DNA from: Limimaricola pyoseonensis
Lineage (GTDB): Bacteria; Pseudomonadota; Alphaproteobacteria; Rhodobacterales; Rhodobacteraceae
Reading direction: 5' to 3'
Length of the DNA: 64,000 bases
Assembly: GCF_900102015.1 (NCBI RefSeq)
Contig: NZ_FNAT01000003.1
Coordinates: 1-64,000 of the forward strand
Below are positions 38,403 through 48,732 of this stretch, piece by piece (position 1 is the first letter of the stretch; each line of letters starts with the position of its first letter). The translations under genes were made by a program, and so were the position numbers. The notes under the pieces were generated by a model that saw only the letters and a program-made list of their open reading frames with translations, was not told the origin of the DNA and ran no database searches.

Positions 38403-39112
38403 AGCCAAGGGTCGGCTCCCTTCGTGAGGATGATCATCGAGAAATAGGGGGCGGTGTCGGGCGCCTCGGCCAGCGGGCGGACGATCTCCGCCGCGAGCGT
38501 GGCGCGCTCGACGTAGGTGGCGCGGTCGGTCAGGCCGAGATCCTCGATCACGGCGCGGACCTTCGGGAAATGCCGCCCGAGCTTCATGATCGCGACGCTC
38601 TCGGCGCCCTCGATCCTTGCGCGCAGCTCGGCCTCTAGCAGCGGGCCGGGCAGTACGGTCAGCCGCTCGTTGCGCGCGGCCAAGGGGCTGCGCGCGGCGG
38701 CGGCGGCGGCGGTGAGCGAGGTGACGCCGGGCACGATCTCGACCCGGAAGCGGCTCGAGAGACGCGCGAAGAGATACATGAAGGAGCCGTAGAAGAACGG
38801 GTCGCCCTCGCAGAGGCAGACGACGTCCTCGCCCGCCTCCAGCGCCTCGGCGATCTTCGCCGCGCCGTCGTCATAGGCGGCCTGCGCCGGGCCGCGCTCG
38901 ACCGTCATCGGCACGTCCATGGCGATCTCGCGCGCGCCCCGAGGGATGAGGTCCGCGGCGATGGAGCGGGCGAAGCTCGCGCCGCCCGCGAGCGTCGGGT
39001 AGGCGACGACGCGCGCGGCCTCGATCAGGCGCGCGGCGCGCAGCGTGATCAGGTCGGGCGCGCCGGGGCCGAGGCCGACGCCGTAAAGCGTGCCCGTTGC
39101 GGGAGTGGTCAT
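38399..39112 (-). CDS. cobI: precorrin-2 C20-methyltransferase
   Basis: A 237-residue SAM-dependent methyltransferase for C-20 of precorrin-2. Signatures are LYGVGLGPGAPDLITLRAAR at the N-terminus, CLCEGDPFFYGSFMYL near residue 105 and EIVPGVTSLTAAAAAA. It overlaps cobL upstream (ATGA) and cobJ downstream (GTGA), consistent with coupled translation. Confidence 0.95.
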   Translation of the reverse strand: MTTPATGTLYGVGLGPGAPDLITLRAARLIEAARVVAYPTLAGGASFARSIAADLIPRGAREIAMDVPMTVERGPAQAAYDDGAAKIAEALEAGEDVVCLCEGDPFFYGSFMYLFARLSSRFRVEIVPGVTSLTAAAAAARSPLAARNERLTVLPGPLLEAELRARIEGAESVAIMKLGRHFPKVRAVIEDLGLTDRATYVERATLAAEIVRPLAEAPDTAPYFSMIILTKGADPWL

Positions 39113-40326
39113 CGCTTGATCAGGCTCCACTGCATCACCGGCATGGCCGGGCGCCAGCCGGTCAGCCGGCCCACCGGCTCGGCCCGCTGCACCGAGATGC
39201 GCACGAGCGACCCGCCATGGCGCTTGTGCAGCCCGATCAGCGCCGCCTCGCTTTCCAGCGTCACCGCGTTGGCCACGAGCCGCCCCAGCGGGCGCAGCGC
39301 CGCCCATGCGGCGTCGAACACCTCTTCCGACAATCCGCCGCCGATGAAGATCGCGTCCGGCGCGGGCAGGTTCGCGAAGGCGTCGGGCGCGCGGCCCTCG
39401 ACGATCTTCAGCCGCGGCGTTCCGAGCGCCAACGCGTTGGCGGCGGCCATGGCGCGGCGGTCGGCGCGCGGCTCGATGCCGATGGCGCCGGCGTAGCGCG
39501 CCGCGCGCATCCACTCGATCGCGACCGAGCCCGAGCCGGTGCCGACGTCCCACAGAAGCGCGCCGCGCATCGGCATCAGCTTGGCCAGGGTGGCGGCGCG
39601 CAGCTCGCGCTTGGTCATGGTGCCGTCGGAGACGAAGAGCGCGTCGTCGAGCCCCGGCACGCGCGGGATCAGCGCTGCGTCGGGGGCGGCGACGCAGTCG
39701 ACGGCCAGCGTGTTGAAGGGCGGCACCTCGTGGTCCCAGCCCTCGGCCAGCCCGTCGAAGCGCGCCTCGTCCTTGCCGCCCATGTTGGCGAGCACGGTCA
39801 TCCGGCTCTGGCCGAAGCCGCGCTCGGTCAGGAAGCGGGCGATCTGGCCCGGCGTCTCGGAGCCGGTGGTCAGGATCAGCAGCTGCGCCTGCGGCTGGAT
39901 GAAGGCGATCATCTGCTCGACCGGGCGGCCATGCACGGTCAGCGTCTCGACATCGGAAAGGCTCCAGCCCATCCGCGCGGCGGCGAGCTGGAAGGCCGAG
40001 AGTTGCGGGTGGTAGACGATCTCGCCCGCCGGGAAGGCGCGGCGCAGCCGCGACCCGACCGAGAACCAGAGCGGGTCGCCGGTGGCGAGCACCACGACGC
40101 GGCGGCCCTTCATCGCCTCGAGCCGGCCCAGCAGCGCGTCGAAGGGGCTCGGCCATTCGATCCGCTCGGCGCCGACGCCCTCGGCCAGCGCGTGGTGCCG
40201 CTCACCGCCGACGATCACCTCGGCCGCCTCGACCACGGCGCGGGTGGCGGGCATCAGCCCGTCGAGCCCGTCCTCGCCGATGCCGACGACGTGGAGCCAG
40301 GGTTCGGCCGCGTTCACCGGTGTCAT
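39109..40326 (-). CDS. cobL: precorrin-6Y C5,15-methyltransferase/decarboxylase
   Basis: A 405-residue bifunctional enzyme: an N-terminal CbiE-type methyltransferase (about 10-205; VVGIGEDGLDGL, VVLATGDPLWFSVGSRL) and a C-terminal CbiT-type domain (about 220-405) with the SAM motif LLWDVGTGSGSVAIEWMR. It methylates C-5 and C-15 and decarboxylates the C-12 acetate. Both neighbouring genes overlap it by 4 nt. Confidence 0.95.
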   Translation of the reverse strand: MTPVNAAEPWLHVVGIGEDGLDGLMPATRAVVEAAEVIVGGERHHALAEGVGAERIEWPSPFDALLGRLEAMKGRRVVVLATGDPLWFSVGSRLRRAFPAGEIVYHPQLSAFQLAAARMGWSLSDVETLTVHGRPVEQMIAFIQPQAQLLILTTGSETPGQIARFLTERGFGQSRMTVLANMGGKDEARFDGLAEGWDHEVPPFNTLAVDCVAAPDAALIPRVPGLDDALFVSDGTMTKRELRAATLAKLMPMRGALLWDVGTGSGSVAIEWMRAARYAGAIGIEPRADRRAMAAANALALGTPRLKIVEGRAPDAFANLPAPDAIFIGGGLSEEVFDAAWAALRPLGRLVANAVTLESEAALIGLHKRHGGSLVRISVQRAEPVGRLTGWRPAMPVMQWSLIKR

Positions 40327-41846
40327 GCGCGTTCCTCCGAAATGCCGCCCGCGAGCGCGTTCACCGCCGCCGCCGCCATGGCCGAGCCGCCGCGGCGGCC
40401 CTTCAGCGCGACGAAGTCGCAGCCGCGCGGGTTGGCGGCCAACTCCGCCTTGGATTCGGCCGCGCCGACGAAGCCCACCGGGAAGCCGAGGATCAGCGCC
40501 GGTTTCGGCCAACCCTCGTCGAGCCGTTCCAGCAGGTGGAACAGCGCCGTGGGCGCGTTGCCGATGGCGATCACCGCGCCCTCGATGTGCTCGCGCCACA
40601 GCTCGACCGCGGCGGCCGAGCGGGTGGTGCCGAGATCGCGCGCCATGTCCGGCACGCGCGCGTCGTTCAGCGTCACGATGATCTCGGTGCCCGGCAGGCG
40701 GCGGCGGATGAGCCCCGCGCCGACCATCTCGCAGTCGCAGATCACCGGCGCGCCGGCCGCGAGCGCCGCCCGCCCCGCCGCCATGGCGCCGGGCGAGAAG
40801 GCCAGCCGGTCGGCGATCTCGACCATGCCGCAGGCATGGATCAGCCGGATCGCCATGGGCTGCAGGTCCTCGGGAAAGCGGCCGAGCCGCGCCTCGGCGC
40901 GCACGGTGGCGAAGCTCTGGGCGTAGATCTTCGTCGGGTCCTTCTCGTAGGGCCGCATCGGCCGGGTCGGCGCGCCGGGGGCGGGCCTGGCCGAGAGGTC
41001 CGGCGCGGCGGCGCGCAGCGCGTCGAGATGGCTCAACCCGAGGATCGTCGCCTCGTCGCTCTTCTGCTCGGCCGTCAGCTCGGCGCCGAGCATGGCGGCA
41101 AGCTGGCCCGACGCGTCGAGCGCGGCGAAGGCGCGGGCGAGAGTCTCGACCTGCACGGCGTCCTTCACCTGCCCCTCTGGCACGGCGACCGGCAGCAGCG
41201 AGGGGAAGGCCTCGGCCAGCACGTGGCCGCGGTCATGCGGCTCGAAGGGCCAGATCGAGACGTCGTCGCGGGCGCGCAGCCCCTGCAGCGCGGCGATGCC
41301 GGTCAGGGCCTGCCCGCCGACCGAGCCCGCGCCCGAGAGCTTCCAGACCTCCTGCGCGCCCTTGGCGTCGCGGTCGCAGGCGCGCAGGTTGGCGGGCAGC
41401 GTCTCGTCCCAGCCTTCGGGTTTCGTGCGCGGCAACCCGTCGATGTCGCGCTGCAGCCCGTTGGCCCAGAAGGGGCCTTCGGCCCCGAACAGCGCGTTCA
41501 GCCGCGCGGCGGCGTCGAAGCGGGTGTTGGCGTTGGCCGGGCCGTCCTCGACCAGCTGGGCGATCCGCGCCCAGACGTCGCGCCAGTCGCCGCCCGGACG
41601 GATGGCCTGGCTCAGCCCGCGCGGGTAGCCGAAGGGAAAGTCGAAGCCCGCCAGTACCCGCCGGCCCGCCGCGCTTTCCTCGTCGAGAAGCCGGGTCAGC
41701 ACCGCCATCGCCTCGCCGCGCGTGGCCGGGTTCACCAGCCGCAGCGCGCCGTCGCGCAGGATCGCGATCCAGAGGCTGTCGCGGCCGGTCCTCGGGCTGC
41801 CCGCCGCCGACCAGTCCACCGCGACATGGGTGTGAAACAGGCTCAT
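40323..41846 (-). CDS. cobH: precorrin-8X methylmutase with long N-terminal domain
   Basis: A 507-residue protein. Residues about 298-507 are a complete CobH, which moves the C-11 methyl to C-12 to form hydrogenobyrinate: YEKDPTKIYAQSFATVRAEA, RLIHACGMVEIADRL, VICDCEMVGAGLIRRRL and GNAPTALFHLLE with the catalytic His. Residues 1-285 form a separate domain (HTHVAVDWSAAGSPRTGRDS, AGFDFPFGYPRG, FPSLLPV) resembling DUF429-type RNase H-like proteins. I cannot assign its function; CobH alone is about 210 residues. Overlaps cbiX and cobL by ATGA. Confidence 0.92.
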   Translation of the reverse strand: MSLFHTHVAVDWSAAGSPRTGRDSLWIAILRDGALRLVNPATRGEAMAVLTRLLDEESAAGRRVLAGFDFPFGYPRGLSQAIRPGGDWRDVWARIAQLVEDGPANANTRFDAAARLNALFGAEGPFWANGLQRDIDGLPRTKPEGWDETLPANLRACDRDAKGAQEVWKLSGAGSVGGQALTGIAALQGLRARDDVSIWPFEPHDRGHVLAEAFPSLLPVAVPEGQVKDAVQVETLARAFAALDASGQLAAMLGAELTAEQKSDEATILGLSHLDALRAAAPDLSARPAPGAPTRPMRPYEKDPTKIYAQSFATVRAEARLGRFPEDLQPMAIRLIHACGMVEIADRLAFSPGAMAAGRAALAAGAPVICDCEMVGAGLIRRRLPGTEIIVTLNDARVPDMARDLGTTRSAAAVELWREHIEGAVIAIGNAPTALFHLLERLDEGWPKPALILGFPVGFVGAAESKAELAANPRGCDFVALKGRRGGSAMAAAAVNALAGGISEERA

Positions 41847-42991
41847 TTCGACTTCAGCACGCTCTTCGGCCCGAGCGGGTGGTCGGCCTGCGGATAGGGC
41901 GCGTGGTGGTGGTCGTGATCGTGCCCGTGGCCATGATGGTGGTGATGGTGGCCATGCCCGTGGTGATGATGGTCGTGGTCGTGCGCATGATCGTGCGGCA
42001 GGCCGTGCTCATGCGCATAGGCATGGCGGTCGGCGGCGTCGAGCCGGCACATCCCGGTGCAGAACGTGTCGCAGAGCGCGCAGTCGGCCACGTTGGAGCC
42101 GGGCGCGTTGGCCCCCTGCCCTTCGACATGGTGGTGATGGCTTTCCTGCACCGCGCCGACCTCGGCCTCGAAGCCCAGCACCTGCGTGCGGTACTTGCAC
42201 ATGCCGCAGGTCGGCGGCACCTGCTCGCCCACCAGCTCGGTGACGCGCTCGGAGAAGGTGCCGAGCACCTCCGGGTGGTCGCCGAGATAGCCCGCCTTGA
42301 CGAATTCCAGCTCGGGATGGGCGGCCGCGACGCGGTCGGTGAAGCCGTAGATCCGGTCGATCAGGATGCCCGAGAACAGGAAATAGGGGAACACCACGAC
42401 CCGGCGGTAGCCGAGCCTGGCGACGTGGTCGAGGCAGGGCTCGACCAGCGGGAAGGTGACGCCGGAATAGCCGGTCTCGCACCAGCCGAAGCCCATGCCC
42501 TCCCACAAGAGCCGCGCGATCTTGGCGACGTTGCCGTTGGCGTCGGGGTCCGACGCGCCGCGCCCGATCACCACGAGGCAGGTCTCGTGCATCGGCACGT
42601 CGGACGGGTTGGCGTCGAGCGCGCTTTGGATGCGGTCGGCGGCGGCGGCGACCATGCGCGGGTCGACCCCGAGCTCGCGGCCGTAGATGATCTCGATGCC
42701 GTGCTTGGCGGCATAGGTGTTGAGCACGGTCGGGATGTCGTTCTTGGCGTGCATCGCCGCGAAGAGCATGCCGGGCACGGCGAGGATGCGGGTGCAGCCC
42801 TGCTCGCGCAGCTTGTCGAGACCGTCGCGGATCACCGGGTTGGCAAACTCGAGATAGCCGTATTCCACCGGCCAGTCGGGCGGCAGCAGGGCGGGCAGCT
42901 TCTCGGCCAGAACGGCGAACTCGTCGACCGCCGACTGGCTGCGCGAGCCGTGGCCGCAGATCATCACGCCGGTCTTGGGGGCGGCGTTCAT
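41843..42991 (-). CDS. cbiX: CbiX-type cobaltochelatase with His-rich tail
   Basis: A 382-residue protein. The first 250 residues are two CbiX-like halves (GVMICGHGSRSQSAVDEFA; LVVIGRGASDPDANGN) as in the long CbiX that inserts cobalt into sirohydrochlorin. Cys pairs CGMC (262-265) and CALCDTFCTGMC (304-315) suggest an Fe-S cluster. Residues 323-363 contain 24 His in 41 positions, probably a metal-binding or storage tail. The ATG at 42991 overlaps the DUF6732 stop. Iron or nickel chelation for other tetrapyrroles is possible but the context favours cobalt. Confidence 0.93.
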   Translation of the reverse strand: MNAAPKTGVMICGHGSRSQSAVDEFAVLAEKLPALLPPDWPVEYGYLEFANPVIRDGLDKLREQGCTRILAVPGMLFAAMHAKNDIPTVLNTYAAKHGIEIIYGRELGVDPRMVAAAADRIQSALDANPSDVPMHETCLVVIGRGASDPDANGNVAKIARLLWEGMGFGWCETGYSGVTFPLVEPCLDHVARLGYRRVVVFPYFLFSGILIDRIYGFTDRVAAAHPELEFVKAGYLGDHPEVLGTFSERVTELVGEQVPPTCGMCKYRTQVLGFEAEVGAVQESHHHHVEGQGANAPGSNVADCALCDTFCTGMCRLDAADRHAYAHEHGLPHDHAHDHDHHHHGHGHHHHHHGHGHDHDHHHAPYPQADHPLGPKSVLKSK

Positions 42992-43215
42992 GCCCGGGCC
43001 TCGTCGGCCGGCTCGTCGGCCTCGGCCGTCTCGGCCTCTTCGCCCTTGCCGCGCCCCTTCAGCGCGCCCCAGAGGCCGAGCGCGATGGCGAGGCCGATCG
43101 CCGCGCCGGCGACCCAGTGGTCGTGGCCGGCGGCGTCGGCCAGGTGGCCGGGATGAGCCGCCGCCATGCCGGGCGCGGCCAGGGACAGGATCGTCAGGAG
43201 GGCAGTTCGGCGCAT
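42988..43215 (-). CDS. small DUF6732-like membrane protein
   Basis: A 75-residue protein with a cleavable signal peptide (MRRTALLTILSLAAPGMAAA), a short His-rich periplasmic stretch (HPGHLADAAGHDHW), one membrane helix (VAGAAIGLAIALGLWGALKG) and an acidic cytoplasmic tail. The His motif next to a predicted cobaltochelatase suggests a role in metal handling or transport, which is an inference. It starts the cob operon and overlaps cbiX by ATGA. Confidence 0.8.
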   Translation of the reverse strand: MRRTALLTILSLAAPGMAAAHPGHLADAAGHDHWVAGAAIGLAIALGLWGALKGRGKGEEAETAEADEPADEARA

Positions 43216-43247
43216 CGCGGACCTCTCGATCTGGCAATGGCCGGAGA

Positions 43248-43364
43248 CCGCCGCGGGATGCGGCGGGGTCAAAGACGACGCGAGGCTATGGTCCCCTGTC
43301 TGGGTCGACCGCCGCCCCGCCAACCGTTCCGGCCACGCTGGGCTTCGTCAGGCCCCTCCATAGC
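43248..43364 (-). promoter_or_regulatory. structured leader of the cob operon
   Basis: The 220-bp gap upstream of the first cob gene holds two base-paired elements in the right orientation for a 5' UTR. A 7-bp stem GCTATGG (minus strand at 43364-43358) with CCATAGC (43291-43285) encloses about 66 nt. A second hairpin pairs 43248-43254 with 43260-43266, some 33 nt before the ATG. CAGGGGACC beside the first stem resembles the B12-box sequence CAGGAGACC. The central riboswitch core (CCCGCAACTG) is not seen, so a standard cobalamin riboswitch is not supported. Confidence 0.3.
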
Positions 43365-43401
43365 GGTCCGCGCGGCGCGGCGAAACCCCCGGAAGCGGCA
43401 G

Positions 43402-43425
43402 GCCGGGTCGCCCGAGCGACCCGGC
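43402..43425 (-). terminator. hairpin after the lipoprotein gene
   Basis: A 10-bp stem (GCCGGGTCGC at 43402-43411 with GCGACCCGGC at 43416-43425) with a 4-nt loop begins 11 bp past the lipoprotein stop. The T run is weak on the minus strand. Confidence 0.6.
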
Positions 43426-43435
43426 GCCGGGGTTC

Positions 43436-43846
43436 TCAGCGCCGCAGCGCGTGCAGCTCGATCTCGGGGAAGTGCTCCCACGCCACCGGGTATTGCGCGC
43501 CGCCCAGCGTCATGAAGCCGCCGCCGCCATGATCGAGATGGAAGCTGCGGCCATGCGGCAGGCCGCCCACCACGTAGGTGCCGCCCGCCGTGCTGATCGT
43601 GCCGGCGCTGTGGCCGAGGCAGACCGCGGTGCCCTGCCGGCAGGGCAGCAGCCGGTAGGCGCCCATCTCGCCGTCGGGGTCGGCGGAGACGACCGAGACG
43701 ATGCCCCGGCTGAACGGGGTCTCGCGGTACTCGGCCGCGAAGGGCTGCGGCTCGGGCAGCACCGCCACGGGCGCGCTGGGCGGCGCCACCTCGCAGCCCG
43801 CCAAAAGGGTCGCCGCCGCCGCGGCCAGTATCGGGGTCACTCGCAT
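43436..43846 (-). CDS. predicted lipoprotein of unknown function
   Basis: A 136-residue lipoprotein: MRVTPILAAAAATLLAGC carries a clear lipobox. The mature part contains two further cysteines (LLPCRQGTAVCLG), a glycine-rich strand region and a LHALRR end. The domain is not recognised. GAGGAGG lies 7 nt upstream of the ATG at 43846. It follows mutL by 63 bp on the same strand and precedes the hairpin that separates it from the cob operon. Confidence 0.8.
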   Translation of the reverse strand: MRVTPILAAAAATLLAGCEVAPPSAPVAVLPEPQPFAAEYRETPFSRGIVSVVSADPDGEMGAYRLLPCRQGTAVCLGHSAGTISTAGGTYVVGGLPHGRSFHLDHGGGGFMTLGGAQYPVAWEHFPEIELHALRR

Positions 43847-43909
43847 CGTCACGCCTCCTCGCACCAATCCCCACATCAGCTAGCGGCGATCCGGGTCCGG
43901 GCAAACGCC

Positions 43910-45847
<1,938 letters not shown>

Positions 45848-45888
45848 GGCCGCGAGACTAGCACGGGCGCCCCCCGCGCCGCGAGGGG

Positions 45889-47256
45889 TCACTCGGCGAG
45901 AGTCACCTCCGGCAGCAGCACCTCGGGCGCCACCACGCGCGGCGCGCCCTCCGACAGCCCCTCGGGCTGGCCCACCACCACGAAATGCAGCTTCTCGGGC
46001 TCGACCAGCTCGGCCGCGACGCGGTTGATCTCCTCGAGCGTCACCGCCTCGACCATGGCGTTGCGCTCGGTGACGTAGCTCTCGGGCAGGCCGGTCAGCT
46101 GCATGCCGACGAGGATCTCGGCGATCGGGCCGTTGCCGTCGAAGCGCAGCGGGTATTCGCCGGTGAGGAAGGTCTTGGCGTCCTCGAGCTCCTTCTCGGT
46201 CACGCCGCCTTCGGCGATGCGGGTCCACTCGTCGCGGATCACCTCGATCGCCTGCGCCATGCTGGCGTTCGACGACGCGACGGAGCCGACCCAGAACTCG
46301 GCGTTCTCGAGCGGGACAAGAGAGGTGCCGACGCCGTAGGTAAGGCCGCGCTTCTCGCGCACCTCCTGCATCAGCCGGCTCTCGAAGCCGCCGCCGCCGA
46401 GGATGTGGTTGAGGATGTAGGCGGCGAAGAAATCATCGTCGTGCCGCTCGATCCCCGGCTGGCCGAACAGCGCCACCGATTGCGGCGTCGGAAAGTCGAT
46501 CACCGTGGTGCCGCCCTCCAGCCCGAAATCGACATGGCCGGGCAGCGCGGCCTCGCTCTCGGGCAGGTCGCCCAGAAGCTCGTCGATCAGCGCGCCGAGC
46601 TCGTCGGGGGTTATGTCGCCCACCGCGCCGACATAGACCCGGTCGCGCACCAGCGCGCGGCGATGCGCGGCGACGATGTCCTCGCGGGTGAGCGCCGCGA
46701 CGCTCTCGTCGGTGCCCTTGTCGGGCCGGCCGTAGGGGTGGCCTTCGAAGGCCATCTCGTAGAAGGCGCGGTTGCCGATGCGGCGCGGGTTCTGCGCGTC
46801 CTGCCGCAGGCCGGCCTGCACCTGCCCGCGCACCCGCTCGAGCGCGATGTCGTCGAAGCGCGGCTCGACCAGCGCGTCGCGCAGAAGGTCCACCGCCTCG
46901 TCGCGGTTCTCGCTCAGCATCCGCGCCGAGACCCTGAGCGTGTCGGGCCCGACATCGAAGGAGAAGCTGGCGCCGAGATCCTCGCGCGCCGCCTGGAAGG
47001 CGCGCGCGTCCATATCGGCCGCGCCCTCCTCGATCAGACCGGTCATCAGGTTGACCGCGCCGAGGCTGCCGGCCTCGTCGAGCGAGGTGCCGCCCATGAA
47101 GCGGATCTCCAGCGCGGTGAAGGGGATCGAGTGGTCCTCGACCAGCCAGGCCTCGATGCCGCCGGGCGAGGTGACCTCCTCGATCTCGATCGCGGCGCGG
47201 GCCGCCCCGGTCAGCGACAGGCCGAGGGCGAGGGACAGGCTCAGCAGGCGGATCAT
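45889..47256 (-). CDS. M16-family protein, predicted non-catalytic partner
   Basis: A 455-residue exported protein with signal peptide (MIRLLSLSLALGLSLTGAARA) and two M16 domains. The zinc HxxEH motif is absent: the corresponding helix reads GAVNLMTGLIEEG. The C-terminal M16 domain keeps the REKRGLTYGVG arginine/tyrosine segment that binds the substrate C-terminus. It should pair with the upstream active subunit, as in other heterodimeric M16 peptidases. It overlaps that gene by ATGA. Confidence 0.9.
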   Translation of the reverse strand: MIRLLSLSLALGLSLTGAARAAIEIEEVTSPGGIEAWLVEDHSIPFTALEIRFMGGTSLDEAGSLGAVNLMTGLIEEGAADMDARAFQAAREDLGASFSFDVGPDTLRVSARMLSENRDEAVDLLRDALVEPRFDDIALERVRGQVQAGLRQDAQNPRRIGNRAFYEMAFEGHPYGRPDKGTDESVAALTREDIVAAHRRALVRDRVYVGAVGDITPDELGALIDELLGDLPESEAALPGHVDFGLEGGTTVIDFPTPQSVALFGQPGIERHDDDFFAAYILNHILGGGGFESRLMQEVREKRGLTYGVGTSLVPLENAEFWVGSVASSNASMAQAIEVIRDEWTRIAEGGVTEKELEDAKTFLTGEYPLRFDGNGPIAEILVGMQLTGLPESYVTERNAMVEAVTLEEINRVAAELVEPEKLHFVVVGQPEGLSEGAPRVVAPEVLLPEVTLAE

Positions 47257-48599
47257 TCGGTTTCCTCCTCGCGCTCGGGAATGACGTTGAGGGTGACGCT
47301 CTGGTCGGGGTCGAACAGCGCGCGGGCGGCGGCCTGCACCTCCTCGGCGGTGACGGCGCGCAGGATGTCGGGCCAGGCCTGCACGTCCTCGACCGTCAGG
47401 CTCTGGGTCAGCGCCGCGCCGTAGCGCCGGGCGAGCCCCTCGACCGAATCGCGGGCGTAGATCTCGGAGGCATTGAGCCGCGCCCGCACCCGCTGCATCT
47501 GCTCCTCGGTCGGGCCGGCCTCGACGAACTCGGCGATCACCGCGTCCATCGCCTCCTCGGCCGCCGCGAGGTCGGTGCCGGGCTTCGGCGCGACCGAGAG
47601 GTTGAAGGTGGTGTCGTCGAGCGACTTGCCGTCATAGCCCGCGCCCGCATAGAGCGCGATGTCCTGCTCGAAGACCAGCGCCTCGGCCAGCACCGAAGTG
47701 AAGGAGGAGCCGCCGAGGATCTCGGCGAGATAGGTCAGCGCCGCGGCCTCCTCCTGCGCGCCGGGGTCGCGCTCGGGGGCGAGGTAGCTGCGCACGAGAT
47801 AGGGCTGCGAGACGCGCGGATCGGCATAGGTCAGCCGCCGCTCGGCGCGCTGCGGCGGCTCCTGCGGGCGCACGCGCTCGGGCAGGTCGGGCTCGGCCGG
47901 GATCGGGCCGTAATGTTCCTCGGCGAGTGCGAGCACCTCTTCGGGCATGACGTCGCCCGCCACCACCAGCACCGCGTCGTTGGGCGAGTAGAAGGTCTCG
48001 TAGAAGTCGCGCACCTCCTCGCGCCCCAGCCCCTCGATCTCGTGCATCCAGCCGATCACCGGCCGGCCATAGGGGTGGTTGATGTACTGCGCCGCGGCCA
48101 TCTGCTCGCGCGCCAGAGCGCCGGGGTTGCTCTCGACCCGCTGGTTGCGCTCCTCGACGATCACCTGCCGCTCGGTCTCGATGTCCTCGTCGGTGAGCGC
48201 GAGGTCGTTCATCCGGTCGGCCTCCATCTCCATCATCAGGCCGAGCCTGTCGGCGGCGACGCGCTGGAAATAGGCGGTGTAGTCGGTCGAGGTGAAGGCG
48301 TTGTCGGAGCCGCCATTGGCCGCGACCGTGGCCGAGAACTCGCCCGCCTCGAGGTCGTCGGTGGCCTTGAACAGCAGGTGCTCGAGGAAATGCGCGACGC
48401 CAGAGGCGCCGACCGGCTCGTCGGCCGAGCCGACGCGGTACCACAGCATGTGTGTGACCACCGGGGCGCGGTGATCCTCGATCACCACGATCTCGAGCCC
48501 GTTGTCGAGCGTGTAGCTGGTCACCGCGTCGTCCTGCGCGGCCGCGGGGGCGGCAAGCGCGAACGAGGCGGCGGCGGCGATGGCGGGTCTGCGCAGCAT
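47253..48599 (-). CDS. M16 zinc metallopeptidase, catalytic subunit
   Basis: A 448-residue exported peptidase with signal peptide ending AAPAAAQ. The inverted zinc motif HFLEHLLFK lies near residue 71, with the downstream Glu in ETERQVIVEERN. The second half is a non-catalytic M16 fold. It probably degrades peptides in the periplasm together with the following M16-like protein. The ATG at 48599 is 6 nt after GGAGG; a TTG one codon earlier is less likely. Confidence 0.92.
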   Translation of the reverse strand: MLRRPAIAAAASFALAAPAAAQDDAVTSYTLDNGLEIVVIEDHRAPVVTHMLWYRVGSADEPVGASGVAHFLEHLLFKATDDLEAGEFSATVAANGGSDNAFTSTDYTAYFQRVAADRLGLMMEMEADRMNDLALTDEDIETERQVIVEERNQRVESNPGALAREQMAAAQYINHPYGRPVIGWMHEIEGLGREEVRDFYETFYSPNDAVLVVAGDVMPEEVLALAEEHYGPIPAEPDLPERVRPQEPPQRAERRLTYADPRVSQPYLVRSYLAPERDPGAQEEAAALTYLAEILGGSSFTSVLAEALVFEQDIALYAGAGYDGKSLDDTTFNLSVAPKPGTDLAAAEEAMDAVIAEFVEAGPTEEQMQRVRARLNASEIYARDSVEGLARRYGAALTQSLTVEDVQAWPDILRAVTAEEVQAAARALFDPDQSVTLNVIPEREEETE

Positions 48600-48732
48600 C
48601 AAGTCCTCCGTCCTGTCGCGACCAACCTACGGTCGCGATCGGACGGGGCAAGCGCCGCCACGCGGTTGTGAGCGGGGCGACATGCCGCGGCCCCTGCCCT
48701 CGCCCCTGACTTCGCCTTACCCGCGCGCGGCC

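Noticed and set aside
35799-38447. Open frame of about 882 codons on the plus strand over the cob genes
   Set aside because: Shadow of cobM/cobJ codon bias; it spans two genes and the intergenic repeat.
41903-42025. Simple-sequence or CRISPR-like repeat (CAT/GTG-rich tract)
   Set aside because: The tract encodes the His-rich C-terminus of CbiX in frame; there are no spacers or regular repeats.
43216-43435. Canonical cobalamin riboswitch upstream of the cob operon
   Set aside because: The CCCGCAACTG core and the GGTG elements are not found; only a B12-box-like CAGGGGACC is present. Kept as a low-confidence structured leader.
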